NCBI GenBank assembly: GCA_947172415.1
Contig: OX359200.1
Coordinates: 5,706,501 to 5,770,500 of the forward strand
Length of the DNA stretch: 64,000 bases
Source of the DNA: Chondrosia reniformis
Taxonomy: Eukaryota; Porifera; Demospongiae; Chondrillida; Chondrillidae
Direction of reading: 5' to 3'
Shown: piece after piece, positions 50,401 through 60,900 of the stretch
Layout of the letters: each line of letters starts with the position of its first letter
How positions within the stretch are numbered: the stretch's first letter is position 1
The notes under the pieces: model-generated
Told to the model about the DNA's origin: nothing
Database searches by the model: none
Seen by the model: the letters and a program-made list of their open reading frames with translations, nothing else
Made by a program: the position numbers and the translations under genes

Positions 50401-51444
50401 CATTATCAGGCCAAAATCTCTACACAAAGATAAGCACATACGTAGGACTGGCATTTGTTAATATTTCACAGTCTTGATCTACATGTATGTACATAGACTA
50501 TAATAGACTAAATAAATGACAAACAGCTTCAATTACAATTGAATATAATTTAAAGTTTAAGAAATCCAGTTTATCTGGTAGTGTTTGGTTACATTTCACA
50601 ATTACCACATAGTATGGCTATATAGTGCATGATTCATAAGTCTGTTTAGTGCTATAGCTAGCAGTACACACACTTAATAAGTACACAAAACATTCCATTA
50701 GCTGTTGCATTATTGTCACTGCAGGCACCATTGATGAGATCTGGCTTATGCTATAAATATACAGTACACTACTACATAACGTGAAGCCAATTTACAAACA
50801 TATTCTACTGTGTGGCATACTAGCTGGAAAGTCCATAGGATTTAAATTTATTAATGTCTAAAAGTGTTTCACTGGTAATCCCTAAAGCATGACTGCTGAC
50901 AGTGTTATACTGAAGTTATAACCTGTGAGAAAAGAAAATCTCCCTCCTCAAAAAGCGGTGTGGCTTATGATTGCAGAGCTTTTCCAATCTTGCAATGATT
51001 TTCTTATCAATGCGTTGGCTGCCAAATTGTCCTACAAAAGCAAACATCAAGTTCTACCCAAACAAGACACTTTAACAAGCATAGGCTGGGCATACTGGTA
51101 CTAAACTAAAGGCATGTGTAAAACTCTATTATTCTCAATGATATACAAAACTGGAGCCTAGCTAGAACACAGGGTGTAATTAAATGTTTAAACACTGTGA
51201 TCAACCAAACATTACGATTATGTTAATAATTGATCACCTTACTTATAAGTTTGTTGTAATCGATAGTGGCAGTTCCTTCTGCCGCAGCAACATGCCACGG
51301 ATTGACAACTTGTTCTGTTGATGTAGTATCAGTAGAGAAAGAGGCTGTACCTACCAAAGAGCGGCTCCAGTACCGCCACAGTTTACGATAAGGGAATGGC
51401 AAGCTTGGCTTTTGGAAATTCTTAAACAGAAACCCCCGCAATGT
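47457..51444 (-). CDS. WARS1: Tryptophan-tRNA ligase, eukaryotic cytosolic type, about 436 aa, 7 exons plus an unresolved first exon
   Basis: Exons: 51444-51243, 51031-50923, 50419-50300, 50088-49692, 49468-49295, 48338-48198, 47621-47457; phases agree. The enzyme charges tRNA-Trp. Class I signatures are visible: [16 protein letters not shown] (HIGH box), [62 protein letters not shown] (KMSKS box), [15 protein letters not shown] and a final RRFMTPR. These match human WARS1 rather than mitochondrial WARS2. There is no WHEP domain; instead residues 1 to about 40 are basic and Ser/aromatic-rich ([25 protein letters not shown]), like a mitochondrial leader. No ATG lies in the first exon given; an ATG at about 51524 could join through a GC donor (ATG|GCAAGT), or a TTG start is used. 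FAM210 begins about 300 bp away on the other strand. Confidence 0.9.
47830..47965 (-). repeat. Repeat shared with POLA2 last intron, inverted
   Basis: Reverse complement reads CTGATGAAGGGTGGAATTCC then CAGAAACGCTGTCTGGCCCA. It lies in the last intron of the TrpRS gene. Confidence 0.5.
48650..48771. repeat. Two direct copies of a unit of about 70 bp
   Basis: ATCAAAGGTTTTTATGTAT...TATATCCTAA...TAATCTAGGAA occurs twice in tandem, with a few differences, next to the TIR element at 48772. Confidence 0.6.
48772..49172. mobile_element. 400-bp CGTA-rich element with about 30-bp terminal inverted repeats
   Basis: Left end TACGGAACAAATCATAATAA then AGTAAACGTTTT; right end is its inverse, AAAACGTTTACTTTATTATG then ATTTGTACCGTA. 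The interior has several CCCGTAnCCGTA units on both sides of a short AT-rich centre. No coding capacity. It lies in a TrpRS intron; a half copy borders the left segmental duplicate at 31160. Confidence 0.75.
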
Positions 51445-51745
51445 CTGCTGAATGTTAAAACAATAATCTTTTCTATAATAGTAATAAAACTAGTCTTTCT
51501 TATAACGGAAAAGTGACTTGCCATTTGTATGTCCTAATTCAGCGGACTTTAGTTTCATAGACTATTTATCTAAAAAGTACAGATATAAAATGAGAGATTG
51601 CAGTATTTAGGGTTGGGAAATTTCAATTTGCATTACACAGTACATATACGATCAAAAGTCTTCAGATGATCCATATCTGCCGCGCCGAAGTCCGCCAATT
51701 TCAGATTACGCCTTCAAGGTTGAATAACGAGTAGGGTTGTCCTCA
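51445..51745. promoter_or_regulatory. Bidirectional promoter region between TrpRS (-) and FAM210-like (+)
   Basis: Two conserved housekeeping-type genes diverge from about 300 bp. The plus-strand end shares sequence with the region before the FAM210 pseudogene at 45830-45873. No TATA box is evident. Confidence 0.5.
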
Positions 51746-53157
51746 ATGATGTCGCGTGGAATGTGTCTTGGAACAGGTTCGCTGCGCACCTTTGTGCGAG
51801 TTCTGCGACCATCTGCAAGGCAGTCTAGTCCTGTAGCACGTCTCTTGGGTGGAAGGAGATGTGTAACTTCCGTCTACCGCATTCCAGCTACCACCTTCTC
51901 TTCGTGGCATCGCGTTAGACTCTTGCGACCTGACGCTTCAGTAAATGGAGTATTTCGAACAGATAATACCTCTATGTCACTAGCGTTTTATACTTCGGAA
52001 CGCAAAAAGGTTATTACAAGCCGCGAACGTCTGAAAGTTGTTCTTAAAGAATATGGTCCTGTAGCTGTTGTGTTCCACACTGTGATGTCATTAGGGTCCC
52101 TTGGAGGATTCTATGTACTAGTTAATAGGTGAGGACTGGTGTGTACTTATTATTTAACTTCTTTGGGACATAGAAAGCAATTTGAAAGTGGTCTGTCCAA
52201 AGAATATTAATTTTACAAATTTAGTGAGCCAACCTTTTTTCTATTTTTTTACTGTATACGAAAGGAAGGAATAATAGCTGTAGGTAGCTTGCAGATGAGG
52301 AGAACTCAAATAAACCTTTACAACTAGGGAAAATACATATTCTAAGTACTTGGTTTGATTTCAGCTGCAGTTTTTCCTAGTGCTGATCTCCATAGTAGAA
52401 GTTAACAAGTAATTCAACTTGTGGGCTTCTGCCTCCCACGCTTGAATTTCTTGGCCACTTTGTTGGACTTCTGTCTATTGGTAATCTTAAGGATTCTGTA
52501 TCCTCAAAATTGTAAAGAAAAGCTTAGCTCCTGAATGACTTCATTTATGAATATGTATATACGTACCTAGGAGCCAATATCAATCTTTCCATAACTTACT
52601 GCCATACAACAGAATCAGATTAATGCAATTACCACCTCCACCCCCACCATATTTCTTTACCCCAGGGGCACACTACAGGGGAGCTATAGTCTATACCAGA
52701 TTAAATTATTGAATGCATGACTACTGATATATTTCCTATATTTCCTTTGTCTTAATTCTAATTATGCTGAGCCAGTTGTAATATTAGTTGAGCTGGCTTC
52801 AATTACTTAATTGTGGGTACACCTAATTGCTACAACCATGTACTTACTGTATTCATAGTTGTACCACACTTTGAAATGATTGTTGCAACTGATATTATAA
52901 TATATTTATGTACATTTCTGCTTGGTTTAAATTTCTGTAGTGGTTTAGATGTTCCAAGACTATTGGAAGGTGTTGGACTGTCGGTTGGCAACATTGGAAC
53001 TGGTGTTGGTGTATTTGGAGTAGCCTATGTTTGTCATAAAGTTTTTATGCCAGTTAGAATTTTTATCACCATCACTTGTGTGCCGCTGGTAGTGAAGGCT
53101 CTTAGAGCTCGTGGATGGTTGAAGGGACCTCAACAAACTAAACCTAAGGCTGATTGA
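51746..53157 (+). CDS. FAM210A/B-like mitochondrial membrane protein (DUF1279), 199 aa, 2 exons
   Basis: Exons 51746-52128 and 52941-53157, phases agree. The first of two adjacent ATGs is used (MMSRGMCLGTG). Residues 1 to about 60 are Arg/Ser-rich without acidic residues (RTFVRVLRPSARQSSPVARL), a typical mitochondrial targeting leader. From about residue 88 comes the DUF1279 domain: ERLKVVLKEYGPVAVVFHTV, a membrane segment MSLGSLGGFYVLV, SGLDVPRLLEG, GVFGVAYVCHKVFMPVRI, a second hydrophobic segment ITCVPLVVKALRARGWL and a basic tail. FAM210 proteins sit in the mitochondrial inner membrane and affect mitochondrial translation and metabolism in vertebrates; the exact reaction is unknown. A broken copy is at 45874-46620, and part of its intron is repeated at 53975. 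Confidence 0.88.
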
Positions 53158-53974
53158 CTTCAGACATTGCATTTATAGACTTCTAAATAATATCTGTTTA
53201 TATTATGCTACTTATACTTTGTAATTCTATATAATAATTACGTATTCCTATATTTTTTCTATAAATTTTGGACATATAAGCTGTCATAGTATAGCTATGT
53301 CAATTAATTCACATATATCTTAACATCAAAATTTGCAAAACTCTTTTGAATATGTTCTATGGATGTCTGTGAATGCTGACACCAAGTTTCAGCTTCATAT
53401 CTGTTATAGATTAACAGATTTTTTGTATACTTAAATATACGTAATTATAATGTTGAGGAAGTTTCTTAAGAGAAGTACAGCAACACAACGTGCTATATAT
53501 GGGTGTGTTCATTTGATATAAGACAGACTAATGCCACACCAAGTAAATTTCATCATCCGTCCCTGGTAATGGAGCTATCAAAAACACAATGTATTAAATA
53601 TATGCCCGCCTGCATCCATGGCTTTGAAACCACTTCCTTGGATGAGAAACAGGAAATTATCTTGCTGTGGCCTAAGTCATGCAACTACAATGCAGCATGC
53701 AAGGTACATGACTATATACGTATGTACCATTATAACTTAAACAATATAAATGTATACACTGCATATATATAGTACATAAATGGTGTACATGCACTATATG
53801 AAAAGATCTACTGTAAATGTTTATATTTAATAAGATGCATTTTTACTTCAGCTGCCTGCATGTTTGTATAATTAATTAATGACTCGTTATATGTGTATAC
53901 AAATATATGGAGTGTACGTAGCAGCAGTGAAGTGGAGGATATGACTCATTGGCTTCTAAGATTTCCAGCTTGGA

Positions 53975-54235
53975 TGTACATATACCCCAGGGCCACACTA
54001 CAGGGGAGCTATAGTCTATACCAGATTAAATTGAGTGTTTATTATTGAATACATGACTAATGATACGTTTCCTATATTTCCTTTGTCTCTTAATTCCAAT
54101 CATGCTGAGCCAGTTGTAGAGCTGCATGGCTTCAATTACTTTATTGTGGGTAATATATACCTATAATTGGCACAACCATTAATTGTGCCAGGCTTTGAAA
54201 TGAGCGTTTAATTGTGTTGCAACTGATATAATATC
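53975..54235. repeat. Copy of part of the FAM210 intron (52665-52900)
   Basis: Both contain CACTACAGGGGAGCTATAGT, TTTCCTATATTTCCTTTGTC, GCTGAGCCAGTTGTA and CTTTGAAATGA..GTTGCAACTGATAT. It stops before the exon 2 acceptor. Confidence 0.7.
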
Positions 54236-54883
54236 ATTAATATGTTAATTCCAAAAAAGATATAAGGTGTATATATACTTAGCAAAACACACAAAAGGCA
54301 GTGATCATAAATGTATGTATATGGCAAGGTATACATGGCATACAAAAAAACATTATAATGTATAAATACTTAATATATTAATGTCATACCTGATCATGAT
54401 TGATTCAAGACTTGGTCCAGATTCCTAGTCACAGACCTATAACTTTAAGGTTTAATAGCCATGGTAAACTAGCTTTAAAACATGCTGGTTAAAAGTCCAT
54501 GGCCATATAAGTTCTTTTTTTCAATATATGGGCAGCTTTAAAACAAGTGCAGGCCTTAAAATTTAACTGCTTGTGCATATATTACTTTCACTAAGCATCT
54601 TGTACTTATAGACAGAACAGTTACTCTACAATTTGTCAAAAATTAATACTGTACAGTATGTACTTATAAAAAAATAAACTTTAACATATATACGTTTGTA
54701 TACTTTAATTAGTGGTAAGTCAGTTGTTCAAGTGCATCTGGCTGCAGTCTATATAAATCGTAAATTTAAAACGTCGATCTGTAGACGTGACAAGGGATGT
54801 ACTTTTAAACTAGTATACATGTGACGCCGGCGCCGGTTTCGAACCCGGTCGGAAATTTGCTCACGCGCGTACAACAACGCATG

Positions 54884-54890
54884 TATATAA
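54884..54890 (+). promoter_or_regulatory. TATA box of the SRCR/FN3 gene
   Basis: TATATAA 53 bp before the start codon at 54943, just downstream of a local CpG-rich patch (GACGCCGGCGCCGG, ACGCGCGT). Sequence only. Confidence 0.4.
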
Positions 54891-54942
54891 GATCTATACC
54901 ATAATATTAGTAGCATATACTATCCGTGACTTAAGTAAATCA

Positions 54943-57900
54943 ATGAACCGTGTTTGCGTGCAATTTCTGCTTTGCGTAAAGCTACTAGTACTGCTGATTA
55001 CTGTGCTAAGGTCTGCTGGCAACAAAAATGGTCAGTGCATACAATTAACTGTGTGTATTACATGTATATATATTTTTACGTCACTGTAGGAACGAGCGCG
55101 CTATTTATGTTAGGAGATCCCACGCTATAAATTATAACTATATATACTCAAGCAACTTAAAATGGCTAAATTCATCCCTGTTTTCAACTGTCGATATATA
55201 GACTATCCATGCAGTTTAGAAACATCGCGCGAGGCTTAAACAAATATCGAACCATATTAAAACCGCGCTCGAAGATACTTCCATATACAGCGCTAAGACG
55301 CTTGACTGGTATATTTATATAGTGACAGTTACATAAATCAATTTTCGTACACCCAATATCGGATGACTTTTTTGGACGCCATGCTTGCTTTAAATTTCCC
55401 AAATATATACTCTGTACAACTGGGGTTGGTATATGTTGCATGGTTTATGTATAGTTTACATAACATTCATTGTACTGTATTATTTAGAATTCGTTCAGCA
55501 TTTCCTTGTGCGTGAGTTATTACTAGCTATGGTATTTTGTAACTTGCACTGCATGCATGTATATATACAGGTTATTATCTACAAATGTGAAGTCTTAGAT
55601 CTCAATGTCTCACTGTACAATTTGTTAGAAGACTCTATATGCATGACACCTAACAGTGCACTTTCTAAAATTACAATTTTAAAATGTTTAGTTAACTTTA
55701 ATTGTTTCAGATTTTATAATTTGTACTGTGTATAGTACTTAAATCATTTTCCTAAAGTACTAGACTCGTTACAAAAGCAGAAAACCTCAAGTCTTTAGAT
55801 GTTGTCCTCCCATCACGCACACTTTATGAAACAGGTATATAGCTATATTATTATATTGTACATTCAACAGTTATCAAAAGGGAGTTAAATTGTGCACTAA
55901 ACCCAGTGAAACACTGGGAGACTAACCAATTTGAAGTGACCAAAGTCCTATATCTTGTTTGGTAACCTATAAGTCCAACTAATGATTGCCTCCCAGTCAT
56001 GATTATCCAAGATGAATCATCACTGAAAGAACCAGAGACATGATAAAATGTATAAATTTAGTCATATATGTATGCTTTTCAGTTGGAACTATAATAGTTT
56101 TATAATTATATAAATCAACCTTTTGTATAAGATTCCAATTTTTCCTTGTCACCCCTTCAACTCTTAATTCTTAAACACATCATCTCATAAGTTTACTGCT
56201 TGCATTCATGCATCCTCTGTATTAATTGTCCATATCTCACACCCATATAGGAGTGCGGGCACTAAACACTCTCATTTAATTTGGTTTTCTTCTGCAATTC
56301 CCTTCTCTCCAATACTTCCTTCCTCGTTGCTCTACCACTCTCGCTGTATGCTGCTCCAATTCTCTGCTTAATCTCCAAATTAAATCTGATTCAATGCATA
56401 ATACATGCATAATAGTCATGCATTATCGTTTTAACAGATGTCATTTTTGTAGATTGTCTAAAAGGTTATGGTTAAGGGTGTATATCTTTTATAGGGGATG
56501 TTCGTCTCTCTAATGGCACAGAGGAAAATGAAGGAAGACTGGAAGTTTACTATAATAATTCATGGGGGACCGTATGTGGAAGATATAGTTTCTATCTAAC
56601 AAATGTAGAAGTCATTTGCAAATCTCTTGGATATCCAGATGCTAACTATTATAAGCGCAATGCATACTTTGGACCAGGCAGTGGTCCTATTTGGTTGCCT
56701 TATGTATACTGTAATGGAACTGAGGAATCTATATCAAGCTGTCGTCATGGACGTTGGGGATATACTAATTTTTGTGACCATGGAGATGATATAAGTGTGG
56801 CATGCAAAGGTGAATCATTATATACAAAGTATGAATACACAGTCTCACAATAATACTTGATATATATATATATATATATGACCACCTGCATACATGCTTG
56901 GTTGATATATATAATTGATATTGATCATGATGTTCAATTTTTGCATTAATAATCTGAAACATCTAGTCTATTGAATAAAATATCTATAGGGAATTAAACC
57001 TATGAAAGCTTTTAATCAGTAGAATATATATATATTCTTCTCCACTGGCCCATGCATGCAGGGGTTGTATGGTACGTATATTTAATGTGCAAAACCAACT
57101 TTAAAAGTTACTATATAATTTAATATCACTTTTAATTAATTTAGTTTTAGATGTTGATATCATAAATGAAACTACTATAAAGGTGGCATGGAAGCTGTTT
57201 CCAAAGGCAATATCTTATCACATAACTCTGAGACCAATCCCCAAACCAGAAGAAAGTAGTATCAGAAGCCTATTACCAACAGTGGTGACATCGTCCAGCT
57301 ACAGAAATATTAGTCTTAATAATGCAACAAGCTTTGTGGTCATCAATGGATTAGGTAAGCAACAGTTGTATAATATCAGGTTTCGCATTGCCTTTTGTCT
57401 ACCCAGCTTCACATATACTGGAAAGATAATAATAATTATGTACATTTAATTCGAATTCAAGATTTGAGCTATATATATCCTTTTTCCAAGTTTAAATATG
57501 TATGTAAACGGAAAAATGCAAAATAGAGGAAAGAAATGGCTGCCTTGAGGCTGGTTTTGGTTTACTAGGTGTTTCTCAGCCGCAATTGTACTTGTAAAGT
57601 TCAGCTACTTTAAGCTAATAAAAATAAACAATACTAAAGAGAATTGTTTGAAGGTTACTATCAGCTGAAAAAGCAACTCTAATGAACTAACCCTGTTAGA
57701 TAACAGTTATACTAATAATAAATAATAATCGTCTGATAAGCGAGGCTAGTGAAAACACTACGATAAGCTTTAGATAATACGTACAATAATGTACTGTTTC
57801 TATGCATAAACCTATTCCCATGGCACTTGTATAGTGCCACTCTCTTCATATAAATTGGAATTTAAGGAACTCACTGCCTCAAACAACACAGGATATACTG

Positions 57901-60900
57901 AAGAATACAATTTTGTTGTTAAACAAGGTGGAGGTATGTATGGATTCATCAAAAATGAATGAATGTCTTCATCTTAAAATTGTTTGTATGATAATACTTA
58001 CGTATGTGAATATTGATCTTTTAATATATATGGGATAAGACTGATTATATAAATAAATGTACTATTATTGTAAGTTTTTTTGCATAAAGTGTGTTTCACA
58101 TTATAATGTATTTTACTTTACAACTGCAGTTGATATACGTTTGGTCAATGGTAAAACTCCCGCAGAAGGCACAGTTGAACTGCTTTATAATAATACATGG
58201 GGAACATATTGTAATCTCACCATGCGCCGGGAGGCTGAAGTATTATGCAAGATGCTTGGATACCCAAGTGGCTTCCGTGACAAATACAGTGTCCCTATGA
58301 GTTCAAGTAGTACTGTGTGGTTGTCAGATGTAGGATGTAGGGGTACTGAGACAAGTATAGCTGATTGTGACCATGATGGATGGGGGCAAACAGATAAATG
58401 TATTCATGAAGCTGTGGTGGCATGTCAAAGTAATTATAAATTCGGGATAAAAGATTATGCATATTATAATGGAGTGATTTAAACAGCTGCATATATATAG
58501 ATATATATATTATAGGGGAAAATAGCTATATAGATTACAAAATTAATAGTACATTTTATAGAAACTATAGTCTGACTTTCCATGGAGTTATAGTTTGTAG
58601 CAGCATTACATTGATCCCTTAATTAGTTAATTTATCCGTTGATATACACTTATTGATCAGTTGATATTTTCTTAATTTTTATTTTAGGTATAATTGTTGA
58701 AGTGTTTAATTACACAACTGCTAAAGTGTCATGGAAAATATCATCAAATCCAGATTTCCAAGATTATCAATTAATCCTAAGACTAGAACAAAGAAATGAT
58801 GGATTTTCAAACTATGAAACTCAGAGTGGAGTGGGAACTGTAATTGTTAATAAAACAAACTTTAGTAACTCAGCATATTATGTCTTGAATGATCTAGGTA
58901 AGTTATAAAATGCTCATCAAATAATACACACCCTTGCATGTTAAAGTACAATTACTACTCATCCCTATTATATAATATTCTGATTAATTATGTAGAACCT
59001 TATTCACAATATTCAGTGGAAATACAAGAGCTTTTGAGTGTAAATGTAACAGGATTTAGGGAGACATTTGGTTTTGTGGCCATACCAGGAGGAAGTGAGT
59101 ATAAGAGAGAATGATAGTAGCTATATAACTCTCTATGTAGCTGAAAAAGCATAGCTGCCCTATTCAATGTATTATAAATAATTATTACCTCATAAATTAA
59201 TAACATGCAATAAAGTAGTTTCAGTTAATAATACATTCAACTACACTTTTAACTGAATTACTGTATAGCCTATTGAATGACATGCAGTTCTTGTAAATGA
59301 AGAAGAAATGTGGAATTATTAAGTTAACCACTTTTCAAGTGAACTATATAAGAACACTAAAGCAATGTTTTGACATTTACGAAAAGGAATAAAAATTGTC
59401 AAAGACAACCTTAAATTACTTTGTTTGATTTATGAGGTGATAATTGTTAACTGGCTATGGCTGCCCATATTATGGGCCATCCTACTTAGACACAATGTAC
59501 GATAAACTGAAGAATAAAATTTTGTTGCTAAGGTGGAGGTATATATTTATGAATGAATATTCATTTTTTAAGAGCTATATACATACATCTTGAGATGATT
59601 GGGATAGTGTGTTCCAATCGTAATTAAGAGTTTTAAGCCTCAGTTGCACATTTTATAGCAAATTTAAATGTTTAGACCATGCAGAAGGGTTCATCAAAAT
59701 AAGTTAACGTCTTCATGTTTGTATAATTATGCCTAATATATACTTATATATATGCATGGTCAATTTTGGCTTTATATATATATACGTACGTACATGATAA
59801 ATATATCATATACTCTGAAAAGTACGTATATATATGTGTAATTTAATTGTAAATATATTCTTGCAAAAAAGTGTTTTTTAAATTAATATATATAAATTAT
59901 ATTTGTCAACTGCAGTTGATATACGTTTGGTCAATGGTGAAACTCCAGCAGAAGGCACAGTTGAACTGCTTTATAATAATACATGGGGAACATATTGTAA
60001 TCTCACCAGGCACTGCGAGGCTGAAGTATTATGCAGAATGCTTGGATACCCAAGTGGCTTCCATGACAAATACAGTGTCTCTATGAGTTCAAGTAGTACT
60101 GTGTGGTTGTCAGATGTATCATGTTCAGGTGATGAGACGAGTATAGCTGATTGTGAACACGGTGGATGGGGGCAAATAGATGAATGTAATGCTGAAGCTG
60201 TGGTGGCATGTCAAAGTAAATTTGAGAAGACTATAAATTATTGGAGTACATGTATATATGAATATGAATTATGTGTCTGCATATGTACATATACATATGA
60301 AGTAATAAGAGGTACTTGTTGCATTCATAATTGGTTGGTTGGATATGATTTAAGCATCAGCAACACTTATTATTAATCAAAGAATTAGGACGTTTCGACC
60401 CGTAGATCTTCTTCAGCAATCAATGGGGAAGAAAGTATACAACCAGTTTAAATTGAAGAAGGTGATGTGTGATGAGTTATGATGTAATGTTCTGGGCAGT
60501 TGTATGCTTTCTTCCCCATTTATTGCTGAAGAAGATCTATGGGTCGAAACGTCCTAATTCTTTGATTAATAATAAGTGTTGCTGATGCTCAAATCATATC
60601 CAACCAACCAATATATACATATACATATGTATACAGTGCAAGTTACAATATACCAAGGTATATATATTTATAAGCTAATCTATAATATAAATGAATAAAT
60701 AAATAATTTATATGGCTCCAAGAAAGGACCTAAAGAAGCAGAATGGGCACATTATAAAGTTTAGGGTATAAAATTCATTTTAAATTAAGGATTTTAAATT
60801 TAGGTCTCCGTTTGGTAGAAAATAGAGCTTAGACAAAGTCTGCATATAAAATGTCATTGGACTATAGAAAAGCTATAAAAAATTTATGTGTTATTATTAT

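Larger units (their letters stand above)
53158..54942. other. Intergenic with one local duplication, no gene seen
   Basis: AT-rich; the frame at 53503-53772 has no recognisable content. The stretch 53975-54235 repeats the 3' half of the FAM210 intron. Confidence 0.5.

Noticed and set aside
54830-54870. T-arm-like GGTTTCGAACCCGG suggesting a tRNA
   Set aside because: No A box, D arm, anticodon stem or matching acceptor stem in the preceding 70 bases; it is only a CpG-rich patch before the SRCR gene promoter.
55433-55735. 100-codon ORF downstream of SRCR gene exon 1
   Set aside because: AT-rich, no similarity, and no splice signals linking it in phase 1; treated as intron.
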